From Microbacterium pumilum (GTDB lineage: Bacteria > Actinomycetota > Actinomycetes > Actinomycetales > Microbacteriaceae), in the NCBI RefSeq assembly GCF_039530225.1, contig NZ_BAAAOH010000001.1, forward strand, positions 1,302,001-1,366,000: a stretch of DNA of 64,000 nucleotides, read 5' to 3'. Below, piece by piece: positions 35,601 through 46,500 of the stretch. Positions within the stretch are counted from its first letter, which is position 1; each line of letters opens with the position of its first letter. The notes below the pieces were generated by a model. That model ran no database searches. It worked only from the letters and a program-made list of their open reading frames with translations, and was not told the DNA's origin. The position numbers and the translations under genes were made by a program.

Positions 35601-37389
35601 ACGCCTCTACTCCTATGCGGAACCCAGCCTGATCGACGGCGCGACGTTCAGCAACCGGCTGAGCTCGACCCGAGTCGGCAGCGGACCGCGGGAAATCCAT
35701 ACCTACGACGCCCACGGCAACATGACGCGGATGTCGCACCTCTCGGTGATGCAGTGGACCTTCCTCGACCAGCTGGGGGCGACCAGTCGGCAGGTGGTCA
35801 GCGCCGGCACGCCGGAGACGACCTGGTACGTCTATGACGGCTTGGGCCAGCGCGTCCGCAAGATCACCGAACGGCAGGCGGCAACGGACGTCGTGCCCAC
35901 GCGGAAGACCGAGCGCGTTTACCTCGGCGGGTTCGAGCTGTACCGCGAGTACGGCGACTTCGACGCGGTGCCCACATTGGAGCGCCAGACGCTGCACATA
36001 TCGGACGGCTCCCAGCGGGTGGCGATGGTCGAGACGCTCGCTTCGGGTGACGACGGTTCTCCGGCGCAGCTCATCCGGTACCAGCTCGGCAACCACCTCG
36101 GCTCGGCCAGTCTCGAACTGGATGATCAGGCTCGGATCATCTCCTACGAGGAGTACTACCCGTATGGCAGCACGTCGTATCAGGGCGTGGATGCCGGCAT
36201 CCGGGCGGCGGCGAAGCGGTACCGCTACACGGGGATGGAGCGCGACGAGGAGACCGGTCTGTCGTATCACGGTGCGCGGTACTACGCCCCGTGGCTGGCG
36301 CGATGGACCGCTTGCGACCCTCTCGGAGCTCAGACGCCGACGAGGTCAACGTATTCGGCTTTCGCAAATAGCCCAACACTATTCATCGACCCCGACGGCA
36401 AACAACCACAATCTGATTTCATCGATGCGATGCATCGCCGAGTCGACGAGATACAAGCAGATCTCGACAATGGCGTGAGTGATGAAACGGCAAGAGCGTA
36501 TGGGGCAGAACTGAGAGCCGACGAAAAGATCGCGACGGTATATGGCCTGGCGTCAATGACTGCGGATGACTGGGCGAACACTTTGATGCAGATCAAGCTC
36601 AGCGATCTCGATCCCCGCAAGATGATGGAGGATTGGGCGACAAGCACGGCCGAGAGCTTGGCTCCGCTGCTCAGCGACAACCCACAAGAAAGAGAGTTGG
36701 CGAAGGGCGGTCTGGGAATCGACTTCGGATTCTGGTCGATCGGGGCATTGATCGACGTAGGTCCTCTAGTGAGCGCCGTGCGCGGACCCCGTGGAATCAT
36801 CAGTGGTTCTGTGGCGAAGCCATCGGCTGGGCCATCAATTTCGGGTGTACGAACGGCGCTGCACAACGAGCCGATAGCCACCAGGGCCGTGGACGGGATC
36901 GAAGGCGTACCCGTCATCATGGCGCAGGGACCGGACAGGGAGGCTGCCGCTCAACTCCGGCATTTCGCCGAGGGCCAGGGCTTCTCTGTCACCGTCGACC
37001 CTCGCAACCGAGAGTGGGTCGCGATTGCGACCGGTGCCAGGGAAACACCCGATGTTGCCTTCCTCCGATCGGGAGAGACCGTCCCCGCCGCACTTCGAAA
37101 CGGGACCCACCTTCACGGCGCCAGTTTTCTTTCGCGAAGGCCGGTCACGTTCGCTGAGGCGCGGACAGGTCACACAGGGATGTTCGGCGGAGCGGCGATC
37201 CTGGGACCGGATGGTTCCGTCCAAATCACGCTTCAGTCCGGCGTACTCAACCAGTCGTATGTAATCAATCAATGCCGAATGGCCGGTCTCCCCGTGGGAA
37301 TTCCGACAACCACGGCGCCTGATCTCGAGGGCGAGATGTTGAGATCGATCTTCGAAGGTATGGGTTTCGACGCGACTATTCGGCGGTGA
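29608..37389 (+). CDS. Fused TcB-TcC toxin complex component (SpvB / TcdB / RHS) with C-terminal toxin tip
   Basis: About 2593 residues. The SpvB-type start is LPKGGGAIRGIGEKF with FSTNPVTGTGSLSVPIYTS; FG-GAP-like propeller strands follow (FVDLNGDGYADVLITEHD, LADMAGDGLTDLVRIRNG), then the TcdB middle regions and many RHS/YD repeats (YDPLGRVVATV, YDALSQLVEATG). The RHS-associated core closes with RYTGMERDEETGLSYHGARY and FIDPDGKQ near residue 2260. In known TcB-TcC pairs this shell encloses the toxin, which the core releases by aspartate autoproteolysis. Here B and C are one polypeptide. The last about 330 residues are the variable tip. There is no signal peptide. The start is uncertain: GTG 29608 is weakly supported; TTG 29590 and ATG 29659 are alternatives. 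Confidence 0.9.
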   Translation: MDEAGRPAHGAQRVPAAMTAVPGRGEPAREANSGGVEFGPTALSLPKGGGAIRGIGEKFSTNPVTGTGSLSVPIYTSPGRSGFGPQLSLSYDSGAGNGPFGWGWNLSTPAVTRKTDKGLPAYRDGDESDVFLLSGAEDLVPVPHGDGDDGQREIDGVTYLVRRYRPRIEGPFARIERWSAPSSGETHWRSISRDNVTTLYGRTPESRISDPADIRHVFSWLVCESYDDKGNAVAYDYAAEDSQGVDLSQANERNRSRTANRYLKRIRYGNRVSRLIEPDLDRATWMFEVVFDYDEGHCEQVDFDPAVPEAEQHRRVRASSAPAESWTARPDPFSSHRAGFEVRTYRRCRQVLMFHRFDELGDEPRLVRATAFEYADLDYSQSPTIEDELLHQGSTRSASLIRTATQSGFIRDETVSVVRRGAAAYVTYLTKSLPPLELEYSRAAIQEHIRELDADSLENLPGGVDDATYHWADLDGEGLAGILTEQADTWLYKANLGAGRFARAEAVAAKPSTATLQGGRQQLLDLAGDGQLDLVTFAGPTPGFFERTPDANWEPFRAFASLPNLSWDDPNLRFVDLNGDGYADVLITEHDALTWHPSLAEDGFGPAEHARRSSDEEQGPRLVFADGSESIYLADMAGDGLTDLVRIRNGEVCYWPNQGYGRFGPKVTMDDAPWFDKPDRFDQKCIRLNDIDGSGANDVIYLGRDGVDLYFNQSGNRWSRPRRLGEFPSVDFLASVRTVDLLGTGTACLVWSSPLPGDTRRPLRYIDLMGSVKPHLLIKAVNNLGAETHIHYAPSTTFYLADKLAGTPWVTRIPFPVHVVDRVDTFDRVSGNRFATRYSYHHGYFDGVEREFRGFARVDQTDTEEFAALGDRHLLGTNLDESSHVPPVLTRTWFHTGAYLGRDRLANFFAGLLDDADTGEYYREPDDFGMPVPDARARRLLLGESVMPLGLTAGEERDACRALKGSMLRQEVYALDGTDIQQHPYVVTDKNFTVRCLQRQAGNSRAVFFTHPREALTTQYERNPGDPRIAHSLTLDVDDFGNVLRSAAVSYGRQETDPGLEIADQIEQARLHVFCTENEFTNQIDEDDAYRTPLAAETRSYELAGLTPEGDGARLGWDAVFAALDAADEIPYEQPAGPGQKRLIEHVRTQYRPDDLGAAAGDPSALLPVRVAEALAVSGETYKLAFTPGLVLDLFGDRVSPAMLADEGGYVDVDGDGRWWVPAGRTFLSPEPADTPGQELATAQEHFFLPRRYQDPFGNVATATADDYDLLGVETRDPLGNTVTAVNDYRTLQPRLVSDPNGNRSEVAFDALGMVVGTAAMGKPDEGIGDTLEGFESELTEAEMLAHLADPLGAPHSILRGATTRLVYDLSAYQRTQSAAQPSPSVVYSLARETHAADLLEGENTRIQHAFAYSDGFGRDIQQKIQAEPGPLVEGDAPVDPRWVGSGWTVFSNKGRPVRQFEPFFTGTHGFEFDTRQGVSPILCYDPLGRVVATVHPDHTWQKVVFDPWRQESWDAGDTARIGNPGADLDVGGHFSRLPADSYLPTWYQQRSGGALGAQELAAAIRTSVPADTPTVVHLDGLGRACLTIAHNRVERTGTPIEESFLRTRVAFDIEGNQRDIVDALDRTVMHYDYDMLGNQVHAASGEAGERRILGDAGGKPIRTWDGRGHAFRTEYDALRRPRHTFVAGSDAMQSDPRVLGHEVMFASIEYGEGQDDDVALNLRTRTSKVFDGAGVVTSEAYDFKGNLQRGNRRLARDYKGVPDWSGVVALEDESHTTSTAYDALNRPVTATSADGSVMRAAYNEAGLLERIDVNLRGEVRDDGPVWTPFVTGIEYDAKGQRRSIAHGSGAGSDRRGVTTTYSYDPLTFRLVRLLTSRDATAFPDEDVVQDLRYTYDPIGNITHIQDDAQQAVFFRNQRVEPSADYTYDALSQLVEATGREHIGQLSNPETSWSDEFRVGRPHPNDEGAMRRYAEQYAYDDAGNIRELAHRAADGDWTRLYSYAEPSLIDGATFSNRLSSTRVGSGPREIHTYDAHGNMTRMSHLSVMQWTFLDQLGATSRQVVSAGTPETTWYVYDGLGQRVRKITERQAATDVVPTRKTERVYLGGFELYREYGDFDAVPTLERQTLHISDGSQRVAMVETLASGDDGSPAQLIRYQLGNHLGSASLELDDQARIISYEEYYPYGSTSYQGVDAGIRAAAKRYRYTGMERDEETGLSYHGARYYAPWLARWTACDPLGAQTPTRSTYSAFANSPTLFIDPDGKQPQSDFIDAMHRRVDEIQADLDNGVSDETARAYGAELRADEKIATVYGLASMTADDWANTLMQIKLSDLDPRKMMEDWATSTAESLAPLLSDNPQERELAKGGLGIDFGFWSIGALIDVGPLVSAVRGPRGIISGSVAKPSAGPSISGVRTALHNEPIATRAVDGIEGVPVIMAQGPDREAAAQLRHFAEGQGFSVTVDPRNREWVAIATGARETPDVAFLRSGETVPAALRNGTHLHGASFLSRRPVTFAEARTGHTGMFGGAAILGPDGSVQITLQSGVLNQSYVINQCRMAGLPVGIPTTTAPDLEGEMLRSIFEGMGFDATIRR
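36340..37389 (+). other. Lower-GC C-terminal toxin domain of the TcB-TcC protein
   Basis: Four 60-base lines counted by hand between 36361 and 36600 are 47-55% G+C and two between 37201 and 37320 are 57-58%, against 70% at 36241-36300 inside the RHS core. The encoded region begins right after the core motif FIDPDG. It has a charged helical part (residues about 2265-2340), a hydrophobic stretch LGIDFGFWSIGALIDVGPLV, and a C-terminal part ending YVINQCRMAGLPVGIPTTT and RSIFEGMGFDATIRR. I do not recognise a toxin fold. The switch in composition at the core boundary is the usual mark of a swapped polymorphic toxin tip. Confidence 0.75.
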
Positions 37390-37516
37390 CGGCATTGCAA
37401 TGGTGTGAATTTCGGCGCGCGCACTGCGTGACATTCGCGCGGCCATCTGCCCCTCACCGCCGCTGCCGGACCGATTGTCGAGAACAGCTTCGGATGAATG
37501 GACATGGTGCGGACTA

Positions 37517-40500
37517 ATGATGAACAAGTTGCAAAGAGCTCTCACGCGGCTCGGCTTCATAGTCGATGCGGACGAAATGGCCAATGGGCGGATCGGCCCA
37601 TCGACTCGGGCCGCGGTCCGACAGTTCCAGGCGGACCACGACCTGCCCGTGACCGGCCAGGCGAACAAGGCGACCGTCACCGCGATCGACGCGGCACTTG
37701 CTGAGATGGATGCCGCGGACCCGACACCCACCGACGCAGATGCACCCGCATCCAGTGCCCCGACCGGCGACCTCCCTCCGTCGAACCCGCCGACCGGCGA
37801 GCCTCTGCCGCCAGATTCGCTCGACACCTCCGCATTCAGCATCGAAGGGGAGGTCGTCAATCCGGACGGCTCGCCACTCCGCGGCCACATCATCCGCGCC
37901 TACGATCGGGCACTCTGCGATTGGCGCACGTTGGGAAGCGCCGAGACGACCGAGCGAACGGACGAGCAGGGCCGCTACCGCATCCGCTACGACCGCGCGC
38001 AGCTCAAGCAGTGGGGCAAGGAGCGCGCCGACCTCAAGGTCGAGGTGCATGACCCCAGCGACGACGCGAAGCTCGCCGAGTCACCGCTCATCCTCCAGGC
38101 GCTGCCGCACGAGGTCGTGAACTTCGCCATCGGCGAGGACCGCTTCCGCGGTCCGGACGAGTTCACTCGGGTCGGGGCAGCACTCGCTCCGATGCTGCGC
38201 GGTCACGACGATCTGCGCTGCCTCGAGGTCGCCGACGTGTTGATCCTCGCCCGGGAAGCAGAACTCGCCTCATCCAAGGTGGCTTACTTCGTCAAGGCGG
38301 CGCGGTGGTCGGCGGAGTACGACGCCCCGGCTGCGCTGTTCTACGGACTGATGCGGCGCGGCGAGCCGACCCGCATCGACGCGCTCCTCGCCCGGCCTCT
38401 GAAGCGGCTGCTGACCAGGCTCGAGGAAGCCACGTCGCGCAATATCGTCGACCTGCCCGTCACCGACGCGCTTCGCGACCGGCTCTCGCGCCTGCAGCAG
38501 GGCTACCTCTCCAACCCCGCTCATCCCTACGCGAAACTGCTGGGCACCACGAAGCTCACCGGCAAGCAGCGCGCCGCGTTCACTCAGAAGCTCACCGCCG
38601 GCAACCGGAGCAGGGACGATTTCTGGCAGGAGCTCGCAGATGGTGACGATTTCAGCGCCGCTGCCGTCGCCGATCTGCAAGCGGTCTACGAGATGCAGTC
38701 CCTGACCGGTGAGAACACCAGTCTGACCCTGCGCCTGCGGGCCGACCTGGCCGTCGGCGTGCCGCGAGAGGTGGCAACCTTCAGCGTCGCGAAGTGGCGC
38801 GATGATGTGCTGCGGGATGCGGCGGTCGCGATCCCCGACGAGGTGCTGCCGTCCGGCACCCCCGCGGCGCGTCGCGCGGCGTACGCGCAGATGCTCTACC
38901 GCGCGGCCGAGCTGCGCTACCCGACCCGATCCCTTGCCGGACAGCTCGCGCGCGACCCGCTGCAGGGCGAGGATTCGCTCCAGTTCTTCTTCACCGCGCA
39001 CCCCGAGTTCGAGTTCCGGGACCAGCGAGTGCTGACCTTCCTTCGCGAACACCCCGAGACGCTGAACGGGCTTGCCGACACAGCGCGTGACGAGCTGCTC
39101 GGAGTCGAGCAGCTGTTCCATCTGGTGCCCGCTGAAGACAGGCTGGCGAACATCCGGCCGCTGTGGAACGCCGGCCTGCGCGCCGCGCCGCAAGTGGCGT
39201 ACCTCGGTCGCAGCAACCTGATCCGCCGCGTCGGCGGCTCGCTCGATGTCAAGACTGCGCACGACATCTACCGCAAGGCGGTGCACGTCACTTCGCTCGC
39301 GCTCAACATCTACCTGCTTCATCACCCGCAGATGAACAGGCTGTCGACGACAGCCCTTCAGCTGCCGCAGGCGCCGACGGACGAAGCACTGGCGCGCGCG
39401 GCCGTCGCGATGCCGGAGTGGGAGGAGCTGTTCGGCTCACCCGATGCCTGCGCGACCTCGCCCTGCGACTCGGCGATCAGCCCGGCGGCGTATCTGGTGG
39501 ACACTCTCGCCTACCTGGGCAGGGCGGTGGATGCCGACGGCAACAACGCGCTGGACGAGTTGCTGACTCGCCGGCCCGACCTTGGCACGCTGCGCTTGAC
39601 CTGCGACAACACCGAAACGCTGGTGCCTCAGATCGACCTGGTGAACGAGATCCTGGAGGCCATCGTCTCCAGCGCCGACGGCGCAACCCTGTCGGGGTCG
39701 GCGATCGGAGAGACGGTCTGGGACGGCGATCTGCTCGCGGCGCAGCCGGAGCACCTTCGGCCGGAGGCGTACGACATCGTGCGGACGACGGCGTACCCCT
39801 TCACCCAGGCGCCCTTCGACCTCTGGGCCGAGGAGGGGCGCCGCTATCTCGCCCAGCTGGGTATCGCCCGGGACGAGCTGATGAGCGCGATGCCGCCTAA
39901 GCCCGGCGTGGGTGCGGTGCAGATCGCCACCGAGGCGCTGGGCATGAGCAGCATCGAGCGCGACCTGATCTGTCAGCCGAAGAAGCAGGCGAAGGACCTG
40001 GCGCCGAGCTGGGGAATCGACCTGGGGCGAGGCACGCTGCGGGCACAGCTCGGCTCGATCGAGACGCTGATCGCGCAGGCGGCTATCGACTACGACACAG
40101 TGCTGCGTCTGCTGAACACCCGTTTCGTCAATCCCGATCGGCTGATCTCGGTGAGCTTCGCAGGTGAGTCCTGCTCGCTGGATGCCGCGGTGCTTGCCGG
40201 TGAAGGCGGCGTCGCTCTCGCCGATGTGCCGTTCCGCGCCTTCCTCGACCGGCTGCACCGCTTCCTGCGCTTGCAACACCGGCTGGACTGCAGCGAGTAC
40301 GACCTCGACGCGCTGATCCACGCGCTGGACGTCAGGGATTTCGACGCCCCGCTGTTCGTGCCGAAGGTCGCCGCCACCCAGGCGCTGCGCGACGCAGTGC
40401 GCCTCACGCTGCCGGAACTGAGTGCGTGGTGGGCAGATCTCGACACCTACCGGTTCGAGGACGATCTGCCCTCGCAGTACGAGGCGGTCTTCCTGGACGA

Positions 40501-43500
40501 CGCACTGTTCCCCGCTGTGCACACCGGGACGGGGCCGGACCTGCGCGCGGTGTTCTCGCTCACGCCCGATCGCGCCGAGCTGGCGATCACAACGACGACC
40601 GACGCAAGCCTGAGCCCCTGGCTGGCCGAATCGGACGGCGCAGATCTGCCGGCCTACACGCTGCAGCCCGACTACGCCGCGTTCATCCAGAGCGCCACCC
40701 GTCTGACCGCCGGCGACGTGCTCCTGCTCGTGCGCGAGGTGCTGCCGAAAGACGGATCGTCCGGGCACGTCGCACTGAACCTCGCAAACGTCTCACTGCT
40801 GTACCGGATGGCCTCGCTCGCACAGTCGCTGGGAGTCACGGCGAACGATGTGCTGCAGCTCGTTGCGATCACGGATGTCGCGCCGCTCCGCACGGCGCTG
40901 ATCTCTGCCGGTCCCATCGAGGCTCTGCGGTTCCACGACCGGTTCCAGGAGATCGAGGGAGGACGGCTGTCGGTCGAGGAGTTGGCCTACCTGCTGCTTC
41001 ACGAGCCGGCATCCGTTGCTGCCCTCGCGCCGACGACGACGGATGTCGACGAATGGCTCGCCTCGGTCACCCCGGGTTTCGTGGGGATCCTCGCCGTCGA
41101 CGACGACCGGATGACGGCGGAGCTGCGCGCGTCGGTGACGCAATCACTGGGAACGGCGTTGGGCGTCGACCCGGCAGTTCTCGACGCCCTGCTGTTCGAG
41201 CAGCGCACCGCGCTCGGCGACGCGCTTCTGGCGCACGTACTCATCGCTGCCAATGTCGGTGAAGCGGGTCTGCCGACCCCCGACCGGGACTTCGCCACGG
41301 TGTTCGGCCAGCTCCACGAGTTCGCGCTGGCATGGAGCGGATTGGCCCTCGATCCGAGCTTCCTGCCATTCGTGCTCACGGACGGTCCTGCCCTCGGGTG
41401 GTTCGACATCGCCGATCCGCCGATGACAGCTCGAACCGCAGCGGACTACGACGGATGGAGCCGCCTCACCACCGCGGCAGACCTGCAGGCATCGATCTTC
41501 ACCGCCGAGCAGTCTGTCTTCGGCCTGATGCAGGATGCCGCGGCGGCAACGATCGATCCGGCCACCTTCATCCTGGACGACCTTCTCCTCCAGATCAGCG
41601 ACTCGACGGGCTGGCCGCTCGGGGATGTGACCTATTTGGTCGGCCCGAGTGGCTTCAACCTCGACCTGCCCGCGGCATTGCGGGATGAGCAGGCCCTTTC
41701 GGGCCTGCAGCGCGTGTTCGCCCTGATTCAGAGCAGGGGGGTGAATGCCGAGCAGGCGCATTCCTGGACCATCCCCGAGCTGACCTTCGCCGAGACCCAA
41801 TCGATCAAGCAGGTGCTCTCGCTGTGCTACCCGCCCGACAGCTGGCTCAGCGTCCTCGGATCGATTCAGGACGAGCTGCGCACGCTCAAGCGCGACGCCC
41901 TGCTCGGACACCTGCTCACAACGCTGGGCCTCGAAGACAGCGATGCGTTCTACCGGCACTATCTGATCGACCCGGATGGATCGGCGGTCGATCGCACCTC
42001 GCGCATCGTGCTCGCCCACTCGGCGGTGCAGCTGTTCGCGCAACGCATCCTTCTGAACCTGGAGGAGTTCTCGTTCGAGCGCCCGGACGCCGAGGCGTGG
42101 GCATGGCGGAAGAAGTACCGGGTGTGGGAGGCCGGGCGCAAGGTGTTCCTCTGGCCGGAGAACTGGCTGGAGCCCGAGCTTCGCGACAACAAGTCAGCGT
42201 TCTTCACCGAACTCGAGGATGCGTTGATGCAGGAAGATGTGACGACGGATGCCGCTGAGCGCATCTATCACGACTACCTGGTCAAGCTGGATCAGGTCAG
42301 CCGCCTGGACCTCCTGGGCATGTACGAGGACACCTGGTCGGTCAACGACGAGCAGGCGACGAATGTCCTGCACATCTTCGGTCGGACCAAGGACACCCCG
42401 GCCCTCTATTTCTACCGCCGTTGCGAGGATCAGACGCGGTGGACTCCATGGGAGCCGGTGCCGCTCGACATCCAGGGCGATCATCTGACCCCGATCGTCT
42501 ACAACGGCCGGCTGCATCTCTTCTGGCCGACGTTCACGCTCACGCCGATCGAGCCCGATGTCGCCGAGTTGGACCAGGAGATCGCGGACCTTGCGGACCG
42601 CATCGGCGAGTGGAATGACGCCATCGATCAGACCAACAACCTCATCGACGAAAGTTCGGATCTGGTCGACGACCTGATGGAGGCCGTGTTGGCGGCCCAG
42701 CAGGTGCTGAGGGATGACCTGAAGGACGAGAAGGCCGCGAAGGTCGCGGAGCGGGCGGCGAAGATCGACGCCACCCCGGCGAACGTCGTCGAGATCGGCA
42801 TGGCATGGAGCACATACTCCGACGGGAGATGGCTGCCCAAGCACGTGGCCGGCGACAACTCGTCGCCGATCGCCACCGACTTCCTGCCGAAGGACTTCTA
42901 CTTCACCGGCTGGATCTCCAGCGAGAACCGGCTCTACCTTGCGGTGCGCGCCAAGCGCATGGTCGAACCCGATCTGGTCCTGCCCGACCAGGTGGCGAAC
43001 GGGCAGATATTCGTCAAGACCACCGAGGGGTGGATTCCGCCGGAGGTCCCTCCCTCGGCTGTGGAAGAGGCCCTGGATGTCGGCTACTTCACCTTCGACG
43101 ACTGCCAGTCCAGGTTGACGTTCGTCGTCGCCACTGCCATGTCGATGCCCTCCGGGATCCTCAACACCTTGCCCTCGTCGGCAACTGCCCGGAGCGCGCA
43201 GCTGATCGGTGGAGCGATCGAGGCCGAGATGCACCCGATCCTGATGGTGCCGTCGGGGATGGTCGATGTGCTGGAGTCCGAGCAGTCATTCGACTCGAGG
43301 AAGCTCACGGGAGCCGATCTGTCCTTCGAACTCGGTTCGCATGATCCCGCGGACGTTCGGATGCTGCTCGCCTCGGTCGACGCCGATGACGCCAAGGTCC
43401 TCTACACGCACCAAGCCGGGGGTGCGGGCAATGAGCTGTCGCCGTTCTTCTACACGGACCAACGGCGCTGCTACTTCATCCGGCCGCTCCCCGATGTGTG

Positions 43501-46500
43501 GGTGAGCCGCGACCTCGACATCTTCACCAGCACAGCGCAGCGACGATCCCGCACTGCGGGAAGGATGGCCCAGCTCTCGGCGCCTGCCGGGCTTGCGACC
43601 GACACCCACTACCAGGGCACGAGCGACATCCAGATCATCGACCGGGGCATCGTCGCGACCGAAGCGGGTGCGCTCGACACGGGTCTGATCGACGTCATCC
43701 TGGATGATCAGCAGATCCCCGTGGATGTGGTGGGGACGGAGATGACGCTCACCGGGTTCCGCTACGAGTTCACCCGATTCCACCATCCGCATACCTGCCT
43801 CTTCCTCAAGCAGGAGTCTCGGTACGGCGTCGAGGGACTGCTCAATCCGGATCCATCGTTGGGCGGCGACTCCGCGGATCTCTACCGGCAGGCGATGCCG
43901 TCCGTCTCGTTCGACTTCTCGAGCGAGTACGCGCCGAACCCCGATTGGGTGCTCGGCAATTTCGACTCGGAACAGCTCGCCGACCAGATCGACTTCGACC
44001 ACTGGTCGCCGTACGGCGGATTCAACTGGGAGGTCTTCTTCCACATCCCCGTGCTGATCGCGACACGGCTGATGCAGAATCAGCGCTTCGCGGATGCCCG
44101 GCGCTGGTTCCATTACATCTTCGACCCGACCACCGCCAGCGACGGCGCCGGGCCTGAGCGGTTCTGGAAGATCAAGCCGTTCTATGAGGAACAGCGCGAC
44201 GGAGCGCTCGGATCATTGGCCGAGCTGCTGACCGAAGGGAGCTCCGCATACGAGCAACAGGTCGAGGACTGGGAACGCGACCCGTTCCGTCCGGACGTGA
44301 TCGCCAGAATACGGATGTCGGCATATATGCAATCCGTCGTCATGCGCTACCTGACCTGCCTCATCCAGGAGGCCGACACCCTGTTCCAGCGCGACACCCG
44401 CGAAGACATCGACGAGGCGCGGCTGCTGTACCTGCTCGCAGCCGAGATCCTCGGCGACCGGCCGACACTGCTTCCGGCGCAGGACCCGCCGGCGACAACG
44501 CCGAACCTGCTGCTCCAGCGATTCCAGAGTTGGTGGGAGGGGACACCGGGATTCGTCGACCCGCTGGACCTGCTGACCTCCTACATTCCGACGAGCAGGT
44601 CAGGCGCGCCCACTACTCGTTCGAGTGCCAGGACCTTCTCCGGCGGGAGCATCCTCGACACGACGATCCAGGACACCGGCGGGCTGCCCAGATCCACCAC
44701 GACATCGGGGACACCCGCGCAGGGCGCCACGAGCAGCATCGACACTCTGCTGCTGTTCGGCATCCCGTACAACGACAAGCTCTACGGGTTCTGGGACACA
44801 GTGGCCGACCGGCTGTTCAAGATCCGCCACAGCATGAACCTGTCGGGCGTGCTGCGGCAGCTCGCTCTCTTCGCGCCCCCGATCGATCCCGCGCTGCTCG
44901 TGCGGGCCAGCGCCGCGGGGCTCAGCATCGAGTCCATCCTCAGCGGTCTGTTCGCACCGCGCTCCACCTATCGCTTCAGCTTCCTGCTGCAGAAGGCGCT
45001 CGAGCTGTCTGGCGAGGCGCGCGGCTTCGGAGGAGCGGTGCTGGCGGCGCTGAAGGATCAGGACGCCGAGCAGATCGCGGTGCTGCGGAGCACGCACGAG
45101 ATCGCCCTGCTGGAGTCCATCCGCGCGCTCAAGGGCATGAGCGTCGACGAGACGGAGGCCTCGCTGGCCGGCTTGGTGAAGAGCCGGGAGTCGGCCGAGC
45201 TGCGGGCGAACTACTACGCGAGTCTCGAGAAGGTCAGCAGCGGTGAGCAGGAGAGCCTGGACAAGCTGAAGGGGAGCATGCACTGGCAGGAGGGGGCACA
45301 GGGTGTCGAAGTCCTCGGGGCAGGCGTGAGCCTGGTTCCGACAGCGACCTCGACGGGACCACAGTTAGGCGGACTGCATTTCGGCGCGGCCTCGCAGGCG
45401 ATCGCGGGATCCCTCAGGGCGGTGTCCGCAGTCCTGGCGTACGAGGCGAACAAGGCCGGCACCATGGCCGGCTACGAACGTCGCTCGCAGGACTGGGCGT
45501 TGCAGGTCGACCTCGCCAAGAAGGAGATCGAGCAGCTCGACAAGCAGATCATCGCCGCCGAGATCCGCGCGCAGATCGCCGAGGCGGACCTCGCCAATCA
45601 CGAGCAGCAGATCGCCCAGGCGAAGGAGGTCGAGGAGTTCCTCAAGACCAAGTTCACCAACCAGCAGCTGTACAGCTACATGATCTCCAAGCTGGCGTCC
45701 GTGCACTTCCAGGCGTACCAGCTGGCCTACCAGCTCGCACTTCAGGCACAGTCGGCGTTCTATCGCGAGCTGGGTCCCAACGAGCAGAGCATGCCGCCCT
45801 TCATCAAGCCCGACAACTGGGACAGTCTCAGGAACGGACTGCTGGCGGGCGAGCTGCTCACGCAGCAGCTGCGGCAGATGGAAGCGGCGCACCTGACCGC
45901 GAACCAGCGCGAACTCGAGATCACCAAGCATGTGTCGCTGGCTCAACTCGATCCGTCGGCGCTGCTGGAACTGCGAGCGACCGGCTTCTGCGAGTTCCAC
46001 ATACCCGAAGCGCTCTTCGCCATGGACTTCACGGGCCACTATTACCGCCGGCTCAAGGCGGTTCAGATCACCATCCCCTGCATCATCGGACCGTACGCGA
46101 ATGTCAGCGCGACACTGAGCCTGACCGGCAGCTGGACGCGGTCCGACACCGACCTTGCGGATCCGGATCAGCCCCTGCAGGACACCGTAACCGCGCCGCA
46201 GGTGGCGATCGCGACGAGCAGCGCCAACCGCGACAGCGGGGCCTTCGAACTCAACTTCAACGACCCGCGCTACCTCCCGTTCGAGGGTGCCGGCGCGATC
46301 AGCAGCTGGAGTCTGGAGCTGCCTTCGGCCATCCGCCCATTCGACTACGAGACGATCTCCGACGTCGTCATGCACGTGAGCTACACCGCACGCGATGCCG
46401 GCGACCTCGCGTTCAAGTCCAGCGTCAACAGCACCCTGGTGGCCGAACTGAACGCGCTCCGGCCGCGACGACTGTTCAGCGTGCGACACGATTTTCCGGA

